Shown one piece after another: positions 7,758 to 15,617 of a stretch of 19,940 bases of DNA; within the stretch, counting starts at the first letter, position 1, and the number at the start of each line of letters is the position of its first letter. The stretch comes from Gemmatimonadota bacterium. Its GTDB lineage: Bacteria > Gemmatimonadota > Gemmatimonadetes > Gemmatimonadales > Gemmatimonadaceae. Under the pieces are notes generated by a model. That model ran no database searches. It was not told where the DNA came from and saw only the letters and a program-made list of their open reading frames with translations. A program made the position numbers and the translations under genes. Location of the stretch: positions 1 to 19,940 of the forward strand of contig QHUV01000003.1 in the NCBI GenBank assembly GCA_003222065.1, written 5' to 3'.

Positions 7758-9992
7758 ATGATCAAAATGTTCACGCTGTCGCATTGCGTTCGTCGGTTCG
7801 CTCGTTTGGCCAGGCTGTTGGTCTGTGCGGCCAGCGCCACGACCGCACTGGCGCAGCAGCGTACAGTCGCAGACAGTGCATCGGCTTGGACGGCGGCGGA
7901 TGACCACAAGCAGATGATGCAGCAGCTCGGCATCAAGGCGTTGCGCCCTGGTCCGAGCGGCAACGAGCGGGATCCGAACCACGCCAACTATGAGGAGACG
8001 AAGGCGAACCCTTTCACGTCGCTACCCGATGCGCTCATTCTGAAGAACGGGCAGCGAGTCACGACGCGGGCACTGTGGAGCAGGCGACGAGCGGAGCTCA
8101 TCGAAGACTTCGAGCGGGAAGTCTATGGACGCATTCCGAAGAACGTGCCGAGAGTCACCTGGAAAGTGATCGCGAGCGACACGGGCACCGTCGGCAGTCG
8201 GCGTGTAATCGGAAGGCAGCTCATCGGACACGTCGACAATTCCATGTTTCGCGAAATCACAGTTGATATTCCGCTCACACTCGTTGTCCCAAGCGACGCG
8301 AAGGGGCGCGTCCCCGTAATGATCATGTTCAGGCCCGGGACTCTTCCGCAGGCCCTCGGCAGGCCTGCTCCGCCGGGTGCGCGAGCCAGTCCTTTCCTTG
8401 CGCCACCGGCCGCGGGCGATGACGCACCGGCGACGGAGCAGCTCATCGTCGACGGATGGGGTTTCGCATTCTTGAATCCGACAGCCGTTCAGGCGGACAA
8501 TGGTGGAGGACTCAGGCGCGGCATCGTCGGCCTCGCGAACAAGGGTCAGCCGCGCAAGCCTGACGATTGGGGCGCATTGCGCGCGTGGGGTTGGGCCGCT
8601 TCACGCGCACTCGATTATCTCGAGACTGATTCGACGGTGGACGCCAAGCGCGTCGGGGTGGAGGGCGTCTCGCGCTACGGCAAAGCAGCGCTCGTCGCGA
8701 TGGCGTTCGATACGCGCTTCGCGGCGGTCCTCATCGGATCATCTGGCGAAGGCGGAGCCAAGTTGCATCGACGCAACTTCGGCGAAGCCGTCGAGAGTCT
8801 TACCGGCGTGGGTGAGTACCACTGGATGGCCGGCAACTTCCTGAAGTACGGCGCGTCGGAAGCCAGCTTCGGGAGCAAGACCGCGAACGATTTGCCGGTC
8901 GATGCGCACGAGCTGCTCTCGCTCTGCGCGCCTCGTCTCACGTTCGTGAGCTATGGCGTTCCAGAAAAGGGTGATGCGAAGTGGCTCGATCATCAGGGAA
9001 GCTTCATGGCAGCAGTCGCGGCGCAGCCGGTGTTCCGTCTGCTTGGCGCGCGCGGTCTTGGCGTCTCCGATGATTACATGAAGGAGCGAATGCCGCCGGT
9101 GAATGTTGGTTTACTCGATGGTCAATTGGCATGGCGACAGCACGACGGTGGACATACCGACGTACCGAATTGGAAGTACTTCCTTTCGTGGGCGGATTAT
9201 TATTTCAATCGCCGGTTTACACCGGGTCGTGCCGTCGCTGGTGCGACAGCGGCGACAGCGGCAGTCGGAGGACCGGAGCCAGCAGATAAGCCGGCGCCGC
9301 GGACGGATGCGAACTCGATGCTCGCGCACCAACAGCTGCTTGCTAAACGCACGCAAGGCACCATCGACGTGTACTTCGAGGGCAACTCGATCACGCGGCG
9401 CTGGGGCGCAACGGACTATCCGCAGAATCTCGCGAACTGGAACGCGAACTTCTTCGGCTGGAACGCCGCCGACTTCGGCTGGGGTGGCGACCGCATCGAG
9501 AACATACTCTGGCGCATCGAGAATGGAGAGCTCGATGGCGTCAACCCAAAGGTCATCGTCATTCTCGCCGGCGCGAATAATGTTGGTCGGGAACCTGGCG
9601 GAGACGACAAGGTCGCGGACATCACCCGCGGCATCAAAGCGCTCGTCGACCTGTGCCGGCAAAAGGCGCCTAACGCGACCCTGATCCTTACCGGGATCTT
9701 TCCGCGCAACGACAATATCGCCGTGATGCCGGAGATCATGCGCATCAACCAGAACATCTCGCGCTTCGCGGACGGCCATCGAATCCGCTACCTCGACATC
9801 AATGACAAGTTGGCCGACAAGGACGGCAAAGTTTTTGACGGACTCTTGGTCGACGGCCTGCACCCCACGGTCCGAGGATACCAAATCTGGGCGGACGCGT
9901 TGAAGCCGATGCTCACCGAGCTCTTGGGGCCTCCCGCGGCGACAGATCAGGCGCCGCCGCCCACCGGCGATCCCAGCGCACGGCGCCAATAG
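7758..9992 (+). CDS. Secreted CE15 glucuronoyl esterase fused to an SGNH esterase
   Basis: A 744-residue two-enzyme polypeptide. Residues 1-32 are a Sec signal peptide (cleavage near TALA-QQ). Residues about 80-490 are a CE15 4-O-methyl-glucuronoyl methylesterase-like domain, the type that cleaves lignin-glucuronoxylan esters: nucleophile Ser305 in GVSRYGK, RRNFGE and EYHWMAGNFLKYG family blocks, and His466 in GGHTDVPNW. After an Ala/Pro/Gly-rich linker (about 492-515), residues 533-725 form an SGNH/GDSL hydrolase: Ser544 in EGNSIT, Gly in FGWGGDRIEN, Asn in LAGANN, and Asp699/His702 in DGLHPT. The second domain is plausibly a carbohydrate (xylan) deacetylase. Position 328, where CE15 enzymes usually have the catalytic Glu, is Ser. 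It opens the plus-strand operon, divergent from the aguA operon, so both act on glucuronate side chains of xylan. Confidence 0.88.
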   Translation: MIKMFTLSHCVRRFARLARLLVCAASATTALAQQRTVADSASAWTAADDHKQMMQQLGIKALRPGPSGNERDPNHANYEETKANPFTSLPDALILKNGQRVTTRALWSRRRAELIEDFEREVYGRIPKNVPRVTWKVIASDTGTVGSRRVIGRQLIGHVDNSMFREITVDIPLTLVVPSDAKGRVPVMIMFRPGTLPQALGRPAPPGARASPFLAPPAAGDDAPATEQLIVDGWGFAFLNPTAVQADNGGGLRRGIVGLANKGQPRKPDDWGALRAWGWAASRALDYLETDSTVDAKRVGVEGVSRYGKAALVAMAFDTRFAAVLIGSSGEGGAKLHRRNFGEAVESLTGVGEYHWMAGNFLKYGASEASFGSKTANDLPVDAHELLSLCAPRLTFVSYGVPEKGDAKWLDHQGSFMAAVAAQPVFRLLGARGLGVSDDYMKERMPPVNVGLLDGQLAWRQHDGGHTDVPNWKYFLSWADYYFNRRFTPGRAVAGATAATAAVGGPEPADKPAPRTDANSMLAHQQLLAKRTQGTIDVYFEGNSITRRWGATDYPQNLANWNANFFGWNAADFGWGGDRIENILWRIENGELDGVNPKVIVILAGANNVGREPGGDDKVADITRGIKALVDLCRQKAPNATLILTGIFPRNDNIAVMPEIMRINQNISRFADGHRIRYLDINDKLADKDGKVFDGLLVDGLHPTVRGYQIWADALKPMLTELLGPPAATDQAPPPTGDPSARRQ

Positions 9993-10031
9993 TGGCGCGG
10001 GCCATGTTTAGTGAGTGCTGATACTAGTCGT

Positions 10032-10172
10032 GTGGATCCGAACTGATGAGAGCAGGCGCTCAGCGGCCCCCGCCCAATCCATGACGGCAGGCTATCCCGG
10101 AATCGCTGGATGGGCGCAAATTTGGCGTGGGGCCGGCTCGCGCCTGCTCGCATTAACTCAGTGATGCTCCAC
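10032..10172. repeat. Long imperfect palindrome between esterase and putative glycosidase genes
   Basis: The strongest arms are 10050-10070 and 10129-10149, which share GAGCAGGCGC and GGCCCC after reverse complementing, with 17 of 21 positions matching. An inner pair, CGCCCAATCCA at 10071-10081 and CTGGATGGGCG at 10106-10116, and an outer pair, 10032-10046 with 10156-10172, extend it into a nested stem of about 140 nt. It fills most of the 196-nt gap between stop 9992 and the next start. No poly-T follows, so it is not a simple terminator. It may be an mRNA stabilising or attenuating structure or a repeat-family member. Confidence 0.65.
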
Positions 10173-10175
10173 AGT

Positions 10176-10180
10176 GAGGA
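10176..10180 (+). promoter_or_regulatory. Ribosome binding site deciding the start of the Tat-exported glycosidase
   Basis: GAGGA sits 8 nt before the ATG at 10189. This favours ATG 10189 over the GTG at 10174, which would place this site inside the coding sequence. Confidence 0.65.
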
Positions 10181-10188
10181 CACGAGCG

Positions 10189-12003
10189 ATGTCTCTCTCC
10201 CGTCGTGAATGGTTGAGGACCCTAGGCGTGGCGGGCGTCGGCGCCCTGACGCCACTCGAGAAGCTCGCCACAGCCGCATGGCCTGGACGAAAGATGGCAC
10301 CGGCAACAGCGCTCGAAGTCGCGACACTCCGCGCACCGGGCGATATCGTCGAGCTTTATTCCACGAGCGACGTGTTCACGCCAGCGCGCGGCCGCACGTG
10401 GATGAAGTTCAGCTTCGATTTCCCTGAGCCGGCCATCGTCTTCGGCGATCACCGCTTCAGCTTTCTCGTGTTCACGGACGAGAACACCTATGGCCTCGAT
10501 CGCTCGCGCATGCGCGCGACCGGCACGAGCGAGGCGCTGGAGTTGACCTGCGACGAATTCGTCTGGGCGGGTGGACAAGAACGCGCTCCAGGGAAGCTCA
10601 GGGCGGCTTTCAGTCGGCGCGACGCAACCGTCGAATGGCACATCACGGTCGAGATGGACCGGCCAATCAAATCCGTAACAACAGTAATTCGTGATGTGCC
10701 GCGTGGCCGGATCTCCGTCGGCGGCGGTCAGCTCGTCGACACCAAGGATGGCGACCTCCTTGTGGGCTATCCGTTCGGCGCGGGCGACTTGCACAACTTC
10801 GATGTCACGAGCATAACGACGGCGGTCGCTGTCGTCGAGGCGGGCGATCGCGATTTCCGCTATCTCACGACACTCGACAACCTCGTTAGGCCGAAGCGCT
10901 ACTATTTCCAGGCCGGTGAGCGCGCGTTCCGCATCGAAGCGGTGTATGAGCACGACGCTTGGCGCAACGACCGCCGATTGGAGGTGCCCGGCTGGCAGCT
11001 CGGTCGTGCCCCGTCACTCGATGAGGCTGTGGCGGCGCACATGCAACATGTCGAGCAGGCGTTCGCGCTCCAGCCATGGGAGTCGCGCGCCGACGTCCCG
11101 GCATGGATGCGAACGATCGCGCTCGTCACGACGCTGCACGGCATGCACTACACCGGGTTCATCTTCAACGACTACGCGCGGCAGCTCGAGATCCTGCGCT
11201 GGATCGCGACTCAGATTCCCGCCGAGCGTGTGCTGGTCTTCCTGTCGGCGTGGGACGGACGCTATTACTGGGACTATCCGAATTACACGGTGCCGAGCCG
11301 GATGGGAGGGGAGACCGCGTTTCGTCGCCTCATCGCCGAGGCGCAGCGGCTCGGCTTCAAGATGATGCCAATGTTCGGCGCGAACGCGGCAAATCGACGG
11401 CAGCCGGTCTGGCCGGCGATCGCCGGCGGTGCCACGTACAAGATCGACGGTGATTTGTACAATGTGAACTGGGTCGATTGGAACAACGACCGCCACCAGG
11501 ACGGCTGGCTGACTTACATGAACCTCGGTGCCGATGCCTGGCGGAATCACCTCGAAGGCCGTATTGCCGAGATTATCGAACGCTTCGGAATCGACGCGTA
11601 TTTCCTCGACATCGTCGGCGGCCACGTGAACAGTACGACAGGCGACATGCACGCCGGCACGAAGCGTCTTGTCGACAATCTTCGCTCGAAGTATCCCACC
11701 GTCGCTTGCGTCGGTGAAATGCCTTACGACGCACTGCACGGCTTCATCCCGATGTATCAGGCTGGAGCGGGGCAGAGATGGCGAAAGTATTCTCGATTCT
11801 TCCAGCACCTGAGCGCGCCGGCGGCGGGCCGCGGGTCGAGCGGTGTACACGAATGGGGGTTCAGCCACATTGACCGCGATACGCTCGGACTCTCGCCGGC
11901 GGCGATTCCGACGCTGCAAGTAGTGGACGACACATTCACGCGATATCGTGAGGTCGTGGCAACGATTATTGCGCGAGCGAAGGCACGCGCCGGCATAGCT
12001 TGA
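10189..12003 (+). CDS. Tat-exported putative TIM-barrel glycosidase, family not recognised
   Basis: A 604-residue protein beginning MSLSRREWLRTLG, a twin-arginine signal (SRRxW in place of SRRxF). Residues about 45-260 look like a beta-rich domain (IVELYSTSDVFTP, FSFDFPEP). The remaining part reads as alternating strands and helices of a barrel: FNDYARQLEIL, VLVFLSAWDGRYYWDYPNY, GFKMMPMFGANAANR, DAYFLDIVGG, and TVACVGEMPYD. The Asp in YFLDIVGG and the Glu in GEMPYD sit at the ends of successive predicted strands, as catalytic acids do in GH13-like and related retaining glycosidases; this assignment is inference. I cannot name the family; DUF6259-type or other GH-like families are possible. 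Neighbours are a glucuronoyl esterase and an arabinofuranosidase, so a plant cell-wall oligosaccharide is the probable substrate. No frame break is seen. Confidence 0.75.
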   Translation: MSLSRREWLRTLGVAGVGALTPLEKLATAAWPGRKMAPATALEVATLRAPGDIVELYSTSDVFTPARGRTWMKFSFDFPEPAIVFGDHRFSFLVFTDENTYGLDRSRMRATGTSEALELTCDEFVWAGGQERAPGKLRAAFSRRDATVEWHITVEMDRPIKSVTTVIRDVPRGRISVGGGQLVDTKDGDLLVGYPFGAGDLHNFDVTSITTAVAVVEAGDRDFRYLTTLDNLVRPKRYYFQAGERAFRIEAVYEHDAWRNDRRLEVPGWQLGRAPSLDEAVAAHMQHVEQAFALQPWESRADVPAWMRTIALVTTLHGMHYTGFIFNDYARQLEILRWIATQIPAERVLVFLSAWDGRYYWDYPNYTVPSRMGGETAFRRLIAEAQRLGFKMMPMFGANAANRRQPVWPAIAGGATYKIDGDLYNVNWVDWNNDRHQDGWLTYMNLGADAWRNHLEGRIAEIIERFGIDAYFLDIVGGHVNSTTGDMHAGTKRLVDNLRSKYPTVACVGEMPYDALHGFIPMYQAGAGQRWRKYSRFFQHLSAPAAGRGSSGVHEWGFSHIDRDTLGLSPAAIPTLQVVDDTFTRYREVVATIIARAKARAGIA

Positions 12004-12054
12004 CTACCGAGGGGGGATCTCACCGGCTCTCGCTGTCGAGGATGGGATACTCGC
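12004..12054 (+). other. Short spacer with weak ribosome binding site
   Basis: A 51-nt gap. GAGGA at 12038-12042 is 12 nt from the ATG at 12055, longer than usual; nothing else is visible. Confidence 0.4.
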
Positions 12055-14589
12055 ATGCCAAGAAAGCACCCAACAACACCGTCAGCTGGAATGACTGATC
12101 GCCGAACTTTCCTCCAAGCCTCGGCCGCGACAGTTGCGAGCGCGGCACTGCCACCGATCGCTCCGTTAGGTGGCGAGCCACGCGGGTCGAGGGGCGCGCC
12201 TCGTGTCGGCGGACGTGTCGTCGCCCAGCCCGTCCCACTGAACAAGGTGCGGCTCACCGGCGGCCCGCTTCAGCGCGCGCAGCTGGCCGACATCGAGTAT
12301 CTGCTCGAGCTCGAGCCCGATCGGATGCTGGCTTTTTATCGGACGCGCGCCGGTCTTTCCCCAAAGGGCACGCCCTACGGCGGCTGGGATGGTCCGGGGC
12401 GCAATCTCACCGGTCACGTCGCCGGCCACTATCTCTCGGCGGTGAGCTCGATGTATGCCGCCACTGGCGATGCCCGCTTCAAGGAGCGCGCAGACTACCT
12501 CGTTCGCGAGCTCGCCGCGGTGCAGCGCAAGCAGGGCGATGGCTATCTGAGCGCACTCGAGGGAGGGCGCGAGGCGTTCGCGGCGCTCTCGCGCGGCGAG
12601 ATTCGCTCGGCGGCGTTCGATCTCAATGGGCTCTGGTCCCCCTGGTACACCCTGCACAAAACGTTCGCCGGTCTGCGCGACGCTCATAGGCACACCGGCA
12701 ATCGCACGGCGCTCGAGGTCGAGACGCGCTTCGCCGAGTGGGCGGGCCGCGTCCTCGCACCGCTCAGCGCGGAACAAGTTGCCAAGATGCTCAACACCGA
12801 GCACGGCGGCATGAACGAGGTGCTTGCCGACCTGTACGTCGATACCGGTGACGCGCGATGGTTGGCGCTTTCGCGCCGCTTCGAGCATCACGCCTTTACC
12901 GACGCTCTGGCGCGCCATCAGGACAACCTCGCCGGAAAGCACGTGAATTGTCAGATTCCGAAGCTGATCGGCTCCGCGGCGCGCTACGAGTATGCCGGCG
13001 AGGCGGCGGATCTCCTCACCGCATCATTCTTCTGGGATCGCGTCGCGCAACACCACAGCTACGCGACCGGCGGCCAGGGTCTGGACGAATACTTTGGATT
13101 CCCTGATCGATTGAGTCGACGCGTCGACGGCCGAGCCTGCGAGTCCAGCTGCGTTTATAACATGCTAAAGTTGGCGCGGCGGCTGTTCTCGTTTCGACCA
13201 GATGCATTCTTCGCCGATTTTCACGAACGCATGTTGTTCAACCACGCACTTGCCTCGTTTGACCCGGACGGCGTGCGCATGTCGTACATGGTGCCTGTCG
13301 GACGCGCCGAGCAGCAGGAATACCAGCGGATGCTCGAGGATTTCACCTGCTGCATGGGCACGGGAATGGAGAATCACGCCCTGCATGGCGAGGGGATCTA
13401 TTACGAGTCGCACGATACAGTCTGGGTGAATCTCTTCGCGCCTTCGACCGCCGATCTGGACAACGGAGCTCGCCTCACGACCGCGACCGACTTCCCCGAC
13501 GGAGAACACGCCACGATCACACTGAGCGGGCGCGCGGCCCGTCCGTTCACGCTTGCGATTCGGCGGCCAGGATGGGCGGGAGACGGGTTCGTCGTTTCCG
13601 TGAATGGGGAGAGGATGGCGGTGCCACCTGTCGCCAGTCTGCGGGCCGGCGGCGCCGGCGGGCGGGACCTCGGACTCGACGAAGGAACCCTTCCGCCCAG
13701 CTCATACGTCTCGATCGAGCGTGCATGGAAGGCCGGTGACGTCGTCGACCTAACGATTCCCAAGGCACTGCGTCTCGAACCCACGCCCGACGATCGGACG
13801 GTCGCGGCGATCATGTGGGGGCCGCTGGTATTGGCGGGCGATCTTGGCCCGAGACGCGAGAAGCCGGAGCGCACGTCGGGCATCGTCGCCCCGCTGCTCG
13901 TCACCGACCGGCCCATCGACGAGTGGGTGGTGCCAGCTCCTGGGCGCGCTGGCGATTTCCGAGCTACCGGCGTGGCGCGGCGCCTCGCTGCGCCTAACGA
14001 CGCAGCGAGCGATTTGCCACTCGCGCCCTTCTATCGGACGCACGGGCGTACGTACAGCGTCTACTTCGACGTGCTGACCGCGCCGGGGTTCGAGGCGCGT
14101 GTCGCGGAGCGTGCCGCGGAGCTTGCGCGCGAGCAACGGCTCGAGCGCGCGACGGTGGCTTTCGTTCAGCCTGGCGCCGACGCCGATGAGCAACGGTTTC
14201 ACTACCATACCGACCCGACCACCAGACCCGTAGTGCGCACCGGCGAGCGCACCGGCCGCGGCGGAAGTGGCTGGTTCTCCTTCGATCTGCCAGTGGAGGC
14301 AAGTGGCGAGCAAGCACTCGTCGTGACCTATCGGAACGACCTTGGCCTACCGGTGCTGGCGAATTTCGAGATTCAAGTTGACGGTACGCCCATCGCCCGG
14401 TACACCGCGAATCGCTCGGCGACGGGATTCTGGGACGCGACATATCCGCTTCCAGGGTCGGCGCTCGCCGGAAAGCGTGAGATCACCCTGCGCTTCGTAG
14501 CCGGTGCCGAGAGTCGCATCGTCACAGTTTATGGTATTCGAATCATCAGGGCGAAGGACGTGGCTGATGAAAGACGTCCTCCAGGCTGA
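12055..14589 (+). CDS. Tat-exported GH127/GH146-type beta-L-arabinofuranosidase (DUF1680)
   Basis: An 844-residue enzyme with a twin-arginine signal (TDRRTFLQASAATVASAAL, residues 14-32). The alpha/alpha-barrel domain carries the DUF1680 landmarks: LTGGPL, NLTGHVAGHYLSA, PWYTLHKTFAGL, NTEHGGMNEVLADLY, GGQGLDEYFG (acid/base Glu345 expected here), CESSCVYNMLKLARRLF, and FTCCMGTGMENHA. Beta-sandwich domains follow to the end (for example GPLVLAGDLGP). The family cleaves beta-L-arabinofuranosides using a zinc-bound Cys nucleophile. The Cys pair 432-433 is present, but the Glu-x-Cys ligand site appears as Glu363-Ser-Ser-Cys366 instead of the usual ESC. The end overlaps the permease start by 23 nt, tying the enzyme to import of the released sugar. 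An alternative start, ATG 12091, would shorten only the signal region. Confidence 0.88.
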   Translation: MPRKHPTTPSAGMTDRRTFLQASAATVASAALPPIAPLGGEPRGSRGAPRVGGRVVAQPVPLNKVRLTGGPLQRAQLADIEYLLELEPDRMLAFYRTRAGLSPKGTPYGGWDGPGRNLTGHVAGHYLSAVSSMYAATGDARFKERADYLVRELAAVQRKQGDGYLSALEGGREAFAALSRGEIRSAAFDLNGLWSPWYTLHKTFAGLRDAHRHTGNRTALEVETRFAEWAGRVLAPLSAEQVAKMLNTEHGGMNEVLADLYVDTGDARWLALSRRFEHHAFTDALARHQDNLAGKHVNCQIPKLIGSAARYEYAGEAADLLTASFFWDRVAQHHSYATGGQGLDEYFGFPDRLSRRVDGRACESSCVYNMLKLARRLFSFRPDAFFADFHERMLFNHALASFDPDGVRMSYMVPVGRAEQQEYQRMLEDFTCCMGTGMENHALHGEGIYYESHDTVWVNLFAPSTADLDNGARLTTATDFPDGEHATITLSGRAARPFTLAIRRPGWAGDGFVVSVNGERMAVPPVASLRAGGAGGRDLGLDEGTLPPSSYVSIERAWKAGDVVDLTIPKALRLEPTPDDRTVAAIMWGPLVLAGDLGPRREKPERTSGIVAPLLVTDRPIDEWVVPAPGRAGDFRATGVARRLAAPNDAASDLPLAPFYRTHGRTYSVYFDVLTAPGFEARVAERAAELAREQRLERATVAFVQPGADADEQRFHYHTDPTTRPVVRTGERTGRGGSGWFSFDLPVEASGEQALVVTYRNDLGLPVLANFEIQVDGTPIARYTANRSATGFWDATYPLPGSALAGKREITLRFVAGAESRIVTVYGIRIIRAKDVADERRPPG
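14553..14558 (+). promoter_or_regulatory. Ribosome binding site deciding the permease start
   Basis: GAAGGA lies 8 nt before ATG 14567, inside the end of the arabinofuranosidase gene. It argues against the upstream in-frame ATG at 14504. Confidence 0.55.
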
Positions 14590-15580
14590 GTCGCCGGCGT
14601 TGGCAGTGACGGAAGACGCGCGCCACTCCAGAGGCGCGATTGGGCGGCTCGTGGCAGTTCGCGAGGCGGGCATCTTTGGCGCGCTCGTGGCGCTCTGCAT
14701 CGCGCTGTCCCTCGCCAGCCCGTACTTCTTCACTTTGCGCAACGTCTTCAACGTGCTGCAGGGCATGAGCACGATCGGCATCATGGCGATCGGCATGACG
14801 ATCGTACTCATCGCGGGAGGGTTGGACCTCTCGGTGGGCTCAGTATTGGCTGTTGGCGCGGTGCTGACCGCCCGGCTCATGACGTACGTGGGCGTCAATG
14901 CTTGGTTGGCCGCCGTTGCCGGTCTTGGCGCCGGCCTCGCGTTCGGTCTGGTGAACGGGTTGCTCGTCACCCGGGCGCGCATCATCCCCTTCATTGCGAC
15001 GTTAGGCACGCTGAGCGTCGGGCGCGGCCTGGCTTTTTTGTTGGCGACGGGACCGGCGGGAGTCGCGAGCAACGTCCCGATGCGTGACGCCGGCGTCGGC
15101 TTCCTCGGCGCGGGCTACGTGGGTCCCGTGCCGATGCCCGTGATCCTCATGTTGACGCTCGACGTGATCGCCGCATTGTTCCTCGCGAACACGGTGCTCG
15201 GCCGCCAGATCTACGCGGTGGGCAGCAACGCGCGCGCGGCCCGGCTGTGCGGGATCTCCGTTGAGCGTGTGCTTATCTTCACGTACGTCGTGGCGGGCGG
15301 GCTGAGCGCACTCGCTGGTATCGTGAGCACGGGCCTTCTCTCCACGGCATCGACCAATCTCGGCCAGGGTATCGAGTTGGACGTGATCGCGGCGGCGGTC
15401 ATCGGTGGCACGAGCCTCTCGGGCGGCGAAGGGAGCGTGATCGGCAGCCTGTTTGGTGCCGCAATCATGGCCGTGGTCCGGAACGCATTCGTGCTGCTCG
15501 GCATGCCGCTGCACTTGCAGACGATGATCATCGGCCTCGTGATCCTACTCGCCGTCGGGCTCGATCTCCGCCGACGGTGA
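14567..15580 (+). CDS. CUT2 sugar ABC transporter permease (RbsC-like)
   Basis: A 337-residue inner-membrane permease. After a polar N-terminal tail it shows the family blocks ALCIALSLASPYFFTLRN, MAIGMTIVLIAGGLDLSVGS, GLVNGLLVTRARIIPFIATLGTLSVGRG, YAVGSNARAARLCGI (cytoplasmic coupling loop) and AAAVIGGTSLSGGEGSVIGSL. Length is normal for RbsC/AraH/XylH proteins. The start overlaps the arabinofuranosidase by 23 nt, and the next genes supply the binding protein and the double ATPase, so the set is a complete importer in the order permease, binding protein, ATPase. Family members carry ribose, arabinose, xylose or galactose; the neighbouring arabinofuranosidase and galT make arabinose or galactose the best guesses. 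Confidence 0.92.
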   Translation: MKDVLQAESPALAVTEDARHSRGAIGRLVAVREAGIFGALVALCIALSLASPYFFTLRNVFNVLQGMSTIGIMAIGMTIVLIAGGLDLSVGSVLAVGAVLTARLMTYVGVNAWLAAVAGLGAGLAFGLVNGLLVTRARIIPFIATLGTLSVGRGLAFLLATGPAGVASNVPMRDAGVGFLGAGYVGPVPMPVILMLTLDVIAALFLANTVLGRQIYAVGSNARAARLCGISVERVLIFTYVVAGGLSALAGIVSTGLLSTASTNLGQGIELDVIAAAVIGGTSLSGGEGSVIGSLFGAAIMAVVRNAFVLLGMPLHLQTMIIGLVILLAVGLDLRRR

Positions 15581-15602
15581 CCTTCGACTGATTGCTCCTT
15601 CG

Positions 15603-15617
15603 CCTAACGACCTAACG
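15603..15617 (+). repeat. Two tandem CCTAACG words touching the start codon of the binding protein
   Basis: CCTAACG at 15603-15609 and 15611-15617, directly followed by ATG 15618. The 37-nt gap has no purine-rich ribosome binding site. These are the only fully intergenic copies among the 21 in the window. Confidence 0.85.

Noticed and set aside
9111..9989. Minus-strand 292-codon frame under the SGNH domain
   Set aside because: Shadow of an unambiguous esterase frame in high-GC DNA; no recognisable motif or start signal.
11014..11919. Minus-strand 301-codon frame under the putative glycosidase
   Set aside because: Antisense of a well-formed frame with Tat signal and ribosome binding site; composition typical of a GC-rich shadow.
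14504..14566. Upstream start for the permease
   Set aside because: It would add 21 residues encoded inside the arabinofuranosidase end; ATG 14567 has a GAAGGA site at good spacing and a normal N-terminus.
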